In this document: positions 44,836 through 55,975 of the stretch, one piece after another
How the letters are laid out: each line of letters opens with the position of its first letter
Position numbering within the stretch: the stretch's first letter is position 1
Assembly (NCBI RefSeq): GCF_035046485.1
Contig: NC_085136.1
Span: 162,623,963 to 162,687,962 of the forward strand
Length of the DNA stretch: 64,000 nt
Source of the DNA: Aedes albopictus
Taxonomy: Eukaryota; Arthropoda; Insecta; Diptera; Culicidae
Reading direction: 5' to 3'
Notes under the pieces: model-generated
Databases searched by the model: none
Told to the model about the DNA's origin: nothing
The model's input: only the letters and a program-made list of their open reading frames with translations
Translations under genes and position numbers: made by a program

Positions 44836-45213
44836 AGAAAGAGTAGTTATCATATCTGCTATGGTTACTGTGATCGTGGAACATCGAATCATTTTGCCCC
44901 TGTGAATGTTAATGTGAAACAGGCAATTTTCCAACATAAATTCTCATATAACTCAAAACTTTTCTAAGCCATAACTTTATCTAGAATGTATTGCATAAGC
45001 GGAAGTTGCATTAAAATTTGAATAAAAAAAACTTCCACCTTAATGCGTAAAAAAAGTATGATATGAAACGAGTTTCCCAACGAGAATATTTGTCTGATAA
45101 CTTGAATGCACGACTAAGTAAAATAGAAGGAATAACGCATCAAATTCAACGATTTACATCTCCGCCACGTATCTCGTGGAGATAATGACAACAAGATGTC
45201 AATTATCATATAT

Positions 45214-46009
45214 CAGCGGTTTTCAGATCGTGCAACGCGGTGCCTTTGATGCACCGCAAATTTTTGCCAAGTGCACCGCGACAGTTTTGAACAGGCTACA
45301 AGCTTAAGTAATATTAGATTCGTAAATCGACCAACAATATGGATAATTGATAGCACTGTTATGATATTATGACTAAAAGATATGAAACAATTCTAATCAA
45401 TCTATCAAGGATATACCCAATACTAAAAAATCTTACAAGTTATGGAGGAACGTATTCTTTAGAACTTCATTAGAATTCCGATTTTTTGTTAATATTTCTA
45501 AGAATTTGGACAATGATCTTTCAATTATCTTTGAAGTAATTAACCACGAATATTGAAAGAAGATTGTCATTTTTCTGGGAATTCCGCTCCTATATAAGTA
45601 AAAATAGTCCTGAAAACCGATCTGTTTTTAACGATTTTTTACTAACCTCCTGAGATATCTTTGAAATAGAATATTTGACTAAAAGTCATACCAATTATCT
45701 AAGAATCCAGCGATCAACACAGGCCTTCGTCGATGATCTTGCCAAGAATCCACTGAGATTTGGATATTAACCAGACACTAAATTTATCAGAAACCAGATC
45801 AAAACTTCGATAAAAATTTAGTCAAAAAAAAATATTCACAAATCGTCATTGTCAAAATTACTGCGACGTGCGATTGATGTTCTTCGCTCGCATCAGAGAG
45901 TACGCTGACAAACTTCAAATTTCATCTTATAAAATGTTTGATCAAGTGCACCGCGTGGCAGTTTGTCGACAAAAAGTGCACCGTGAGACAAAAGGCCTGA
46001 AAACCCCTG
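45214..46009. mobile_element. hAT-type MITE with 8-bp duplication TCATATAT
   Basis: The ends CAGCGGTTTTCAG and CTGAAAACCCCTG bound 796 bases. TCATATAT lies directly outside both (45206-45213 and 46010-46017). GTGCACCGCG motifs lie near both ends in inverted arrangement. No transposase frame is recognisable. Confidence 0.92.
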
Positions 46010-46499
46010 TCATATATAATACAAACGAAGCACAAACCGTACGCTGGTGAATCGGACAACTACACGTGATTGAAATTTCATCATATGTACTTTGCGCCAC
46101 GCCAGGTTGTTCCCAGTGCAAATTCTGACCTATAGGATTTATTCAATAGTTCATACCATACATGAATGATTCGAAAAGATACAAAAATTGCCATGCAAAA
46201 ACCATATGGATAAGAAATTCAGTTATCATTCCAGTTTTATAATTCATTGTTCGACTAAGACCGGTTTTGATTGTTGCAAAAATTGATCTGGATTGTCAGA
46301 ATCAAACCCCTCTCAATTTTGAAATGAGAATCAATTTGAAAATTCATTGATAATCGATGTCTTCAGATTTTAGGTCTGCAACTTTTGGTTTGTGAAACAC
46401 ACGCCTTTTCAACTCTTTTTTTTGCATGAACAATAATTGTATTCAAGTTTTATTCATAGCTGCTTTAATTCTCCATAACTATGAAGTGTACTTGGATAG

Positions 46500-46950
46500 T
46501 TACCCTACAACAAACAACGGCGCAGGTTTCCACATAAAAGATCCCCTCGGACGCGTACTAATAAATTCCATGCTAATCCGAAGCTGATCGTTTGATGCGC
46601 TGCTGGGTGACTTCCCCCCTGCTTCCTTCCGATGAAAATTGCATTCTTTCCATAATGTGCGCTAACGATATTTGTAAACACAGTGCGCTCTGATGCACAT
46701 TCGAACGTGCGCCAAGCATACCTTGCATTGTTGTTAGTCGCCACGCCGCCATAGCCGGTCAATGGATGATGGAACTAGCTTAGTCATCTGGACGGTGCGG
46801 TGGCGGCGGCACGGTGTTCTCATCATAAACGATTCAATCAATGCATGGCGATGAACTACCGGCGCGAACAGCCGGTGCAACGGTGCCAGACTTTACGTGA
46901 ACATTGTTTATAATTGTGTAGCACGTACCTATCAGCATACGCACATCAAT
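46500..46950. other. Repeat-free GC-richer island in the GGT intron
   Basis: In contrast to its surroundings this stretch has CpG-containing words (GGCGGCGGCACGG, CCGGCGCGAACAGCC), no repeat ends and no other copy in the window. An 85-codon - strand frame has no domain. It may be a regulatory region or an unrecognised exon. Confidence 0.3.
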
Positions 46951-47179
46951 CAAATGCGAAAACCATGGCCATGACCTGCACTCTACATTTAATGAATTGA
47001 GGGACACACGGTTGCAATAATGTCTGGATAGCTATCTGATGATATGATAGTGAGCTCTTTATGTCCAGAACTTTTTGATATTTTGTATCGCTGTGGAGGA
47101 TCGAAACGCAACTAAACCATGGAAACATATGCAACGTCTTGGATCAGTCAGGTCAGCTTCCCAGGAAAGCTATTCTCGA

Positions 47180-47462
47180 CAACGACTGTCGTCCATAGCA
47201 TCGTCCATACATGCACAGCTGTAAAGGCATGGGTGCTGGGATGACAGGTTCTATTCCCGGTCGGTCCAAAACTTTTCGTAAAAGAAACTTGACTTCCTTT
47301 GGTACACAGTATGTTCACACTGCCACATGATTTACACATGCAAAATGATCATTGGCAGAGGAAGCTCTCAGTTGAAAACTGTTGAAGTGATTATAGCACA
47401 CTGTGCTGAGGAACAGACTTTGTCCCAGTGGAGACGTTACGCCAAGAAAAAAAGAAGACTTT
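47180..47462 (+). mobile_element. tRNA-derived SINE, Feilai-type tail
   Basis: A B box is seen in GGTTCTATTCCCGGTCGGTC. The body continues CCAAAACTTTTCGTAAAAG and the Feilai-type 3' part with GACGTTACGCCAAGAAAAAA at the end. The A box is degenerate. Confidence 0.8.
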
Positions 47463-47605
47463 CCCTAGCTTCGAACGGTCGATGCAGTCATATGCCGCCT
47501 TGAAGTCGATGCGATGGGACCTGGTATTCATTGCATTTCCGAAGGATCTGCCGTACAGTGTAGATCTGGTCCGTTGTCAACTGGCCGTTAGCAGTTTAGC
47601 ACTGC
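47463..47605 (-). pseudogene. RTE/JAM-like reverse transcriptase fragment
   Basis: On the - strand it reads LTTDQIYTVRQILRKCNEYQ. After a frameshift it reads IDFKAAYDCIDRSKL, the palm motif with the first catalytic Asp in the form typical of RTE/JAM-like elements (FIDFKAAYDSI). It is truncated on both sides and abuts the SINE. Confidence 0.8.
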
Positions 47606-47854
47606 ATTCTTCTCCTCCTAAATCTCTCTGTATTCCTCGTCGAATCACCCGTTCTGTCGACACATATCACGTACACGACGGTGTTCTCGGCTTCATTGCC
47701 GATGGCTGCTTTTGCTGAACTCCAGCAGTCATCTGAAGGGTCACATCGAGTTTGCCCAAATCTTGCCAAGCACGTATGTTAAGGAGACACCGTGGCGATC
47801 GCCGGTACCGCACATTGTTGATGACGGAAAGTTTTCGGGGCAGTTTGACCATCA

Positions 47855-48270
47855 CTACATATCAACACATCCGGGAAAATTTGTCTTGAATACACCTTCT
47901 AAAACTTCCTCGTCAGAAGAAGTGCATATATGTATAGCGTCCATCTGGTTGAAGAGGGTTTTCCTCTCTGCTTTCCTTGATCTGGCTTTAAGAAGCCTGC
48001 TTTTACAGACCTCTTTTGTTTGCCTGGTATGAAGGATGAATTTACATTTTCTATCAAACAGAACGTCTAATATTCTCGCTGACTTTACCCTGGGAATTTC
48101 CTCCTCATACAGTGTGATTTTTCCTCCTTCCAAGTGCCAGTTCTTGTAGTGCGGCAATTCACAGCAATGCAAGCTTGAATACATAGTATTTGATGTAGTG
48201 GGAAACATCTCAAAACCGATGCTGTTGGCCTACTTCTCTACCGCTGTCACAGCTTTTTGAAGTCTTCGCC
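47855..48270 (-). pseudogene. I/Jockey-like reverse transcriptase fragment (thumb region)
   Basis: On the - strand it reads LQKAVTAVEK, then SIGFEMFPT, followed by IPRVKSARILDVLFDRKCKF and CKSRLLKAR. This is the segment after the FADD motif in I/Jockey-type reverse transcriptases (LQ.AVD.V..W....GF..SP.KS, V..LG..FD.KL.F..HI). It carries a stop after VEK and lacks the catalytic core. It comes from a different clade than its neighbour at 47463-47605. Confidence 0.75.
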
Positions 48271-50454
48271 TCAGGAACCGCACGCGGTTCCATGTGGCAA
48301 AGATATCATTCGCGTCAGTGAATCAAAATTCAACCATCGCGCAACAATAATGACAATGTCGCAACCTGTATTTGTTGCGACAAAACAACCCATGCGACAT
48401 AAGTTTGTCCGAACTTGAAAATAATGGGATCAACATCGTACACCACGAGTTTAGAGATTTTTAAGCCTTGCATTGCGGTTTTCAAACGGTAACTCCGAGT
48501 CGGTAAACACTGCAACTCTGGTGGAGCTCTACCATCATACAGTTTTGACTTTGGGTTAGTAATAATTGATTATTCACGAGTTGAAAAGTACGCAACAAAT
48601 AGAGCTACTTCGGCACTGCAGTCTTGGGGAATTAAAACGATAGTTTTAGATTTTTCCCAACGTTTCGACTCGTATTAGAGTCTTCTTCAGGGGATAAATC
48701 TGATTAATCGTTTTTCGTTTGGGTTGACATAGAACTGTCGGTGTCTAAACTATTGAACATTGGATGTGGGATATTAAGTGAAGCGTAGCGAGTTTTGTTA
48801 ATTTCACTTAATGAAGCAACTAAATTCTTCGCACTACACATCTCCACTACCATCCTGGCTTGGGTATTAGAATGACGACACTTTCTGTCCAGCTCTCAGG
48901 AATTTCACCACTGGACCATATTTGGTTAAATGCTCCTAATAGGTCCACTTTACAGTGGAAAAGGAGATGCTTTAACATGGGGTAATCTATTTCATCGGGC
49001 CCCACTGATGTTCCTTTTGTGTTCCTCCTAATGGCTGGTTTCCACCTGATAAGTACTGTGTAAAAGGATAGGACAAGTAATGCTCACGTAAAACTTTTGC
49101 AGTCAAAATTACTTAGGCGTTCGCAGTTGATAAGTAATTCACAGCCAGAAAGATTTGCCAACAGATGGCACTGTCATGCGATGCTGTCAGTCATGTTGTT
49201 GATTTTCCGTACGGAATAATATGTCGATGTATTATTCCGTGAGTAAAAGGGACATTTCTCTTTCTTTGTGTTTCTTCTTTCGCGCCTGCGCGTTCACAGA
49301 GTGCGTTAGTATTTAGCAGTGTCGCTCTATAATGTGTGCTCCGTCGTCCCTCAGCATGGCTGCATCTGAACACGAGATTGAATTTCTTGAGGTTGAATAA
49401 TTTGCCGTTACGTAGTTTAAAAATTTATAAAGACACCCCAAAACTGAATTGTTTATAAATAGTTCGATTATTGAAAAAAGTAAATAGCATATGAGTTTAG
49501 CTGATGAGGAGACAATGATTCTAAAAACTGTTGCATCATAATCATTTCATTTCGTTTGTTGAATAAAATGTTCTATGGTGCACTAGAACCATGAGAAGTA
49601 AAGACTGTATTCGATGAAATTTGGACACAGAAAATAATGTATAGCTTTTGATTGCGTTCATAAAATCAAATATTTTTTTGATCAGAAATAATATATAATG
49701 TGTAGCTAATACCATAACAATGACAACAAAATCAGTTTGGTATTGGCGCAGATATTGTTAATATCATTAAATAAGATTTTAGCAAATTTTTTCATCCGTT
49801 TTAAAAATTGTAAAGGCTATAATTTTGATGTAACTCGTCAAGACGTCTGAAAATTTGACTCGAAGTTCCTCACAGAGTATCAATAAACTGGTAAAAAAAT
49901 CTTAAAATCGGTTCAATACGTTTTTCTAGTATTCAAAACTCAAATCGCTTCAAGGCATATTTTAGGTACATTTTAACCATTTTATTCCGTGTGTACTATT
50001 TTGTTTGTACAACTGTCATGACTGTTCCGATTTTTATTAGCATTTGATACTGTAAAACCATTATAAAAACTGTTCTTAGCCAAATTGCTTGAAAACTTTT
50101 CAAGTTATAACTGTGTGAATGTCACGATACAAAAAAAAAAACATTTTTGATTATTGTGACTTTGTGCCACATATACGGCTATAACTTTATTACGGCCAGA
50201 TCAAATTGAATGAAATTTTTACACAATATTTCTACATGTATACTTTACATACAGAACAGTTTTGATTGAAATCGGTTCAGTATTTTTGAATCTAGAGCTA
50301 TAACGGTGAAGAAACTTCTCAAATGGCAAAGTTCTTGTTTCAACGATATCTCCACCAATATTCATCCGATTTTGATGAAATTTGTATAGTATTAGCTTTA
50401 CGTAATACACTATTCCTGGTAAAAAATTAGTCATTTACCATTTTATTATAAAAT
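48271..50454. other. Intron stretch without recognised gene
   Basis: 48655-48705 (- strand) holds CCCTGAAGAAGACTCTAATA followed by CGAGTCGAAACGTTGG, a motif style seen at the 3' ends of some retroelements. A perfect 10-bp stem ACGGAATAAT with its mirror lies at 49211-49240. The rest is AT-rich with no coding signal. Confidence 0.4.
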
Positions 50455-51480
50455 CTTTCTGAACTCCAATAATTCGTTCCGAGATCCCTACGAGAATCGC
50501 TCTGGGATTCCCTCAGAATTTCTGCTTGGGATTCCTCCAGAAATTCCATCCTAGATCTCTCTCGAAATTAATTCAGGATTGCTCCAGGAGTTCTTTTTGG
50601 GATACCTAAGGGAGTTCCCTCAGATATTATTCCAGCAATTTGTTTAGGATTTGTTCAGAACTTCCAGGAGTTCTCTCCAGGATTACTCGTGTAACTCCAT
50701 ACGGGATTCCTTCAGAGGTTCCTTCATGGAATTCTCTAGAAATTCCTTCCGAGATTCCTCCAGAAGATTCATATGAAATTATTCTAGAAGTTCTTTCAGG
50801 GATTCTTTCACGAGTTTTTTTTATGATTTCTCCAGAACCTTTTGGAATGTCTTCAGATTTTTATCGGGGAAGAAACTATTGAAAGAATCTCTGAAATCGC
50901 TCGTGTAGATATTCCCTGCAAAACTGCTGGAGAAATTCCTTAAGAAGTACTACCTTGGAGTACTTCCATAAAGAATAAAAAAAACTTCTGGAGTACTTCC
51001 ATGAGCAAAATTTAAGAAACTTCCAGAATGAATTCCAAATTATGTAATCTGCAACGAATCCCAGCAGAATTTCTTGGAGGAATCCCGGAAGGATATCCTG
51101 GATAAATTATTGGAGAAATCCCTGATGAAATTATTGTAGAATAGTTCGAAAAAACTCCTGGTAGAATCATAGAAAACACCTCTGGAGAAAACCCTGAAGA
51201 AACTCCTAGAAGAACCCAAAATAAAAAAAAAAACAAAATAAATAAATCCTGAATTAGAAGAAACTCACGGGGGGATTTTTTGTAGAACTTCTAATGAAAA
51301 TCTCAGAGACATTTTATAAGAATCCCCTGCGAACTTCAGGTGGATTTTTCGGTGGAACATCTGGAAGAAATTCAAGAGGACTTTCTGTGAAACCCCAAAG
51401 AAAAACCTTCGTACGGAATGCCAAAAGATTCATCACAAAGAATCTTTCGTGGTTCTTCATTAAATTCCCCGTGAAGCTTT
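50455..51480. repeat. Degenerate 12-base-period tract 4, with orientation switch
   Basis: 50455-50860 reads ATTCCTCCAGAA-like units. From about 50880 to 51480 the complement orientation (GGAGAAATYCC) takes over. Frames at 50640-50882 and 51012-51236 are by-products. Confidence 0.8.
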
Positions 51481-51744
51481 GTCCTACCTCGTATATCATC
51501 TAAAACTCCACAAGGTAACCGTCAGAGTCCCAGCCGAATTCCTCCCACCGTAGTCCAAACTCCAATATTGCAGAATTTATAATTAGTATCCAACCATAGT
51601 TCTCGCTGTAATACCATTAAAAGATTTTTTTTTAAATTTCTTTTTATTTGTGAATATTAACTTAGGCTAATTCTTCACACACCCTTTAAAAGTTCCCTCA
51701 GAATCCCAGCGTCTCTCATTAGCATTTCCCTTGGAACTTCGTTG

Positions 51745-52084
51745 CACGGTGTCAAAATTTCGATTATTATCGAACTTCCATGTACCTCGGATCTTTCTTC
51801 ACAGAAAGTCAGCATTTTGGCTATACTTTATAATTGGAAAGTTTTAAAATATTCCATCGGGGAAATTTTGATTTATCTAAGTTTTTGGCTATTTTCCATA
51901 CTAAAATTAATTAAATACTGATTTTAACCAAAAAACGTCCTATACAAAATGTATGGGAAAATTTTCACCGATAAAATATTTTCTCGTCTTCCGATTATGA
52001 ATATATAGCCCAAATACTAACAATTTCCGAAGAAAAATCCGAGGTACATGAAAGTTCGATAAAAATCGAGATTTTGACACCGTG
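51745..52084. mobile_element. 340-bp MITE with CACGGTGTCAAAAT ends
   Basis: The ends are about 55 bases with a few changes, including CACGGTGTCAAAAT, CGAACTT and CATGTACCTCGGAT on both sides in inverted form. TATA-like AT-rich sequence lies inside. It is non-coding. Confidence 0.9.
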
Positions 52085-52329
52085 GCGTTGAAATCTCACT
52101 ATCTGGATTTTCCCCATACGCGCGCAAAAATTAAATTTAAATTTCAATCACACTTCCTGAGGAAACGAACAAAATTTCTCTAAGTCCAAATCGTAAACAA
52201 CAAGGTCACGAACAACGAACAATTTATCTAGCAACCGCCGTATGCAGTGCCCTTTTCTTCACATCCTTCTTACAGCATCGTTTCGTAAAAATGCTGTCGG
52301 TTAAACAAATGTCAAAATTACTTACGGAA

Positions 52330-53160
52330 AAAGGAGGAATTTTACTTGAGCGCTCTACTTGGGAACTGGAAACTTACCATAAAGGCACGGAATAGTTCCT
52401 GGATGGAAGAATCATCGTTGAGTTGAGATTCTTCGTTGCCTTCCAGTTTAATTGTGGTTCCTTCAAATTGCAGCTCTCTTCTTAGAAATTCTTCGGGATA
52501 ACTGGCTGTTTCGGAATTTGCAGCGAACAATTCACGCGAATCGGTCTGAAATTTCTGCTGGATTAGTGCAGTGCTTCCCGCCGATGATAAGCCAAGTTCC
52601 TTTGATCGTTTTTTACTATTTAAGCGGTTAAAGTTGTACCTCAGATCGGATGTTGATGAGTTGCCTCTATAGTTTGATATTTTGCTGCCCCAAACGTCAT
52701 GAGCATTGAAGTCCCCGCAGAACAGAAATGGAATGGTGGTTCGAGTGTTAGTAACAGATGGTTTAACTTACCAGTCAGCTCCTGCTTGTTAAGGTTATGT
52801 TGTACGTTGATAGATACAACCGTAACGTTCCAAGGTATTTATATCCCGCCTATACTGACGTGTACTGCCGTGAATCGCATATCAGTCTCATCTTTGCTGG
52901 ATTTCCTATGCAAATGGGACAAATATGCGATTCACGGCAGTGTAGGCCTGAGTTGTTGTCGATCGTCTTTACGGAACGTCTTTACGAATCCCGAGACCGG
53001 TAATACCATTACCGTAGTTGTTGTTAACGAGATGATCGGTTCTTCTCGTCATCATTTCCTGCAAGCAGATAATTATCAGAAGTTGTTCATCAACTATTTT
53101 ACGGGACTCGGGGTAGTTTTGTCACACACTGCAGACATTCCACTGAAGAGCGAAGATGTC
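52330..53160 (-). pseudogene. I-like non-LTR ORF2 endonuclease, interrupted
   Basis: On the - strand the N-terminal part reads near 53090 IICLQEMMTRRTDHLVNNNY and GNGITGLGIRKDV. This is the start of an apurinic-type endonuclease, with the catalytic Glu in LQE. After an inserted 80-bp element (52863-52943) it continues NVTVVSINVQHNLNKQEL and then DFNAHDVWGSKISNYRGNSS, which holds the conserved DFNAH motif. The remaining part to 52342 reads FRAFMVSFQFPS. Frameshifts are present. The protein lies directly downstream of an ORF1 remnant in the same orientation, as in I-clade elements. No reverse transcriptase follows, because the element is cut near 52330. Confidence 0.85.
52863..52943. mobile_element. 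About 80-bp palindromic mini-element, copy 1
   Basis: ACTGCCGTGAATCGCATAT faces ATATGCGATTCACGGCAGT, with a loop containing CATCTTTGCTGGATTTCCTA. Its relative is at 59161-59238. TA lies at both edges. It interrupts the endonuclease frame. Confidence 0.9.
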
Positions 53161-53169
53161 GTTGTGGTT

Positions 53170-54480
53170 GTGCGTGTGATCAGTAGAGGTTGATAGCTCT
53201 TCGATGTTCTACACCACGGATTGACGGTGTTCTTCTGTTGGGTATTATGAAGGTGGGAGTGCTACTCGTTCGCTTGGTTGAATATTTTGGGTAGTTGCCT
53301 GGGGTGGCAAGGTCCCCGCACCAGCTGCCGCCATAGGAATGGGGTCATCTACATATGATCAGGGCCGGTGTGGGAGATGGTCTCTCTCCGATATTACAGC
53401 ACGCAATGCCGTTTGCTCCTGCATCAATGTTTTTTTTTTTTTAATTTATTCCTGATTCCCGCACCAACTGCCGCCATAGGAATGGAGTCGCCTATGGTCA
53501 GGGCTAGTGTGGGAGATCGCCTGGGGTGTACGGACCCCATTCCGAAGCTATAGTTATAGGAAATAGAAGTGTCGCTATTTTTGAATCATTCGCAGTTGAT
53601 GTTGTTGGATCGATAAGCGAAACGATTGGATCGGGTGGATCGACAATACTGTCGGTGGAGCTTTGCTGTACCGGCGTCCGAGTATTTGCAGAAGTATTTT
53701 GATCTCTTGATATATGGTTGAGAATACTTGCCTGGAGTGGCAAGGCTTACGTACTGGCTACCGCCATAGGAATGTAGTCGTCTATCGTCAGGGCCAGTAC
53801 GGGAAATTTCTGGGGTATATATAAGGGAACCTGATGTTTTCACTTTTTGGACCGATGTTAATGGTTTGGATACATAATTCGCCAATCGAGATTTCAAGGA
53901 GAGGCATCCAGTTGATTGCTGAGGAAGAGGAAGGTGAGGCGAAATTATTGTGTTCTTTTGACGTCTATAGTCAGGGCTAGCGCGGGAGATTGCCTGGGAT
54001 TGCGCATCTTTGATTGGTTCTGCACAATCATCAATGGTTTTGGCGATAATGAAAGGTTCGATCGGTAGATTACGTCTGTCTTTGCCTGTTAAGAGCAATC
54101 CCAAGTAACACACTAGTCACCGAAGAGTCACGGCGGCGCAGGTTTTTGTTGCGCATAAGTCACTGTGACTTACTTCTAACAAATTAACACTTACTTGCTA
54201 GAAGTAAGTCACAGTAACTTCTGCGCAACAAAAACCTGCGCCGCCGTGACTCTTCGGTGACAAGTGTGTTACTTGGGATGTGGTAACAGCTCCGAACACG
54301 TTCCTAGGATCCATGTAGCTTGGAAAGCTCCTGCCATACGATCCCGAATGCCATGCGGTCGGAGGGAAACGGAATGGAAGGGGAAACACTATCTGGTAGC
54401 ACGTAATTGAAAAACCCACTTCATGTTCAAGGGGGGCGGACGGTTCACAATATATCGGGTTCGTCACTTCACTCACTTAA
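53170..54480 (-). pseudogene. I-like non-LTR ORF1 with internal repeats, interrupted by a hairpin element
   Basis: On the - strand the protein starts near 54476 with MSEVTNPIYCEPSAPLEHEV. It continues YMDPRNVFGAVTT, is cut by the hairpin element 54098-54279, and resumes with LLLTGKDRRNLPIEPFIIAK. The start and order fit I-clade ORF1 proteins, which bind RNA. The C-terminal half contains four related copies of a segment like ISRTGPDDRRLHSYGGSQYV (at about 53965, 53745-53830, 53460-53540 and 53290-53370, + coordinates), separated by short spacers. Zinc knuckles are not visible. Frameshifts and stops are present. Confidence 0.75.
54098..54279. mobile_element. 182-bp GC-rich palindromic element
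   Basis: ATCCCAAGTAACACAC at 54098 faces its complement ending at 54279. The 81-base arms pair with about four mismatches through CACCGAAGAGTCACGGCGGC and CAGGTTTTTGTTGCGCA. The loop is about 20 bases. It is inserted in the ORF1 remnant. Confidence 0.95.
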
Positions 54481-54769
54481 AGTCTACTCGCCTGCTTACA
54501 CCGGTGGAGACGCGGGGTCCTTCAGAAGGTGAAAAATCTTCACCAGCTCCTGATACCATGGTATCAAGGGTCAGATGAGTTGAAAAAAAAAACTCGTAAC
54601 ACACGCGATTACGTCACACCTGGTAAGGTGGATTCGTGCGACCAGAGGGCGCAGTGCTAGATCCGAATTAGCGATACTAAAAGCGATACCTACACTACAC
54701 AACGAAAAAAAAAAACTTCCAAATAAAGATACGTAATGGGTGAGAATTAATATTGATGATGGGACTTCA
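54481..54769 (-). other. Probable 5' UTR of the I-like element and flank
   Basis: Upstream of the ORF1 start on the - strand. It contains GTTTTTTTTTTCAACTC (near 54580-54596) and TTTTTTTTTTCGTTGTG near 54700. The 5' end of the element is not defined. Confidence 0.35.
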
Positions 54770-55510
54770 TCCAGGATTTTTTCCTGGATTTAGCATACCT
54801 TCAAATATTTTCCAAATAGTTTTTTACGCATTTCTCCTTTGATACCTCCAGAGGTTTTGCTTGAGAAATCTTCAGGATCTCCTGTAGGAATGCCTTCAGA
54901 AATTCAGGCTGATATTCCTGCAGCATTTTTCTAGAAATTTCAACAGGAACTCTTTCGGGGATTTCTGAAGGGATTTCTACAATAACTCCTCCCAGAATTA
55001 CTCCGCGAATTTATCCAGGGATTTATCAAGGAATTTTCCCAGAGATTTTCCAGGATTTTCTCTTGGTATTCATACAGGAATATATTTTGATGTTCCTTCA
55101 GAAATTTTTCTTATGAATTCTTCCGGCATTCCTGCTGATGTTCTTCTAAATTTTTTCGCTGGAGATTCACCTAGAACTCATGCCTGAGTTTCGCAAGCCA
55201 TTTGTCCTGGGTGTTGTCTAAACATTACTCCAGATATTCCCCCAGCACTTTTCTCAGGCATTCTTGTTAAGGATTTTTTTATCTCGAATTCTAGCAGTGA
55301 TTTCTTTAGAGACTGTAATAGGTATTCCTCGAATGATTCTTCTAGGAATTACTCTGGGGAATAATCCTTCTAGGGATGCCTCCAGTGATTTCTTCGGATA
55401 TTGCCATAGGGATTCAGCAATAACTCAAGGGATTTATCCGGGAACTTCTGTAGAAGTTTTTACAGAAATTAGTTACGATTCCTTCAGGATTTCCGGAATT
55501 AGTCATCCAA
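54770..55510. repeat. Degenerate 12-base-period tract 5
   Basis: ATTCCTCCAGAAATT-like units run pyrimidine-rich on + throughout. The 83-codon frame at 55264-55515 is a by-product. Confidence 0.8.
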
Positions 55511-55583
55511 CTTGACCAACCGATGCATTCTAATAAACGATGGTAATTTCCGGCTGTTCTGTCAAATTTTCATCAAAACCAGG

Positions 55584-55802
55584 TACCGTAAACCGGGGTC
55601 AAATTGATCTTCGGGTCGAAATTGATCAGACGTTGTTCAGTTAGGTTGAGCATATTTTACATAGTTTCTTTTTATTTATTGTGCTGTTGGAAACAGATAC
55701 TAAACGATATTTGCATCAAAACTATTTGAAGTATACTTTATCCAATAGAAAAACGTCTGATCAATTTCGACCCGGAGATCAATTTGACCCCGGTTTACGG
55801 TA
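55584..55802. mobile_element. MITE with TACCGTAAACCGGGGTC ends, copy 2
   Basis: Same 219-base length and ends as 20347-20565, with about 20 internal differences. GATCAATTTCGACCCGGAG is shared. Confidence 0.92.
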
Positions 55803-55928
55803 AATATTTAATGAAATAGAGCTAAATGAACAGCACAATTTGAGTACGCAAAATACGTCAGGTTCAGGGCCGAAAAGTTGATTATGATAATGAATTGAAC
55901 TTATATTGAACTACTGCACAATTGTGGC

Positions 55929-55975
55929 GTTCGATTTGAATAGGTCGTATGCAGATCGACCTATTCAAATCGAAC
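55929..55975. repeat. 47-base perfect hairpin
   Basis: GTTCGATTTGAATAGGTCG pairs fully with CGACCTATTCAAATCGAAC across a loop of about nine bases. The stem is 19 base pairs without bulges. Its size is like a small hairpin RNA, but a palindromic repeat remnant is equally possible. Confidence 0.85.

Noticed and set aside
45868..46050. 60-codon frame crossing the right end of the hAT-type MITE
   Set aside because: It spans the element boundary and the target duplication and has no domain.
52699..53193. 164-codon + strand frame
   Set aside because: It is the shadow of the I-like endonuclease on the - strand, which carries LQE and DFNAH motifs.
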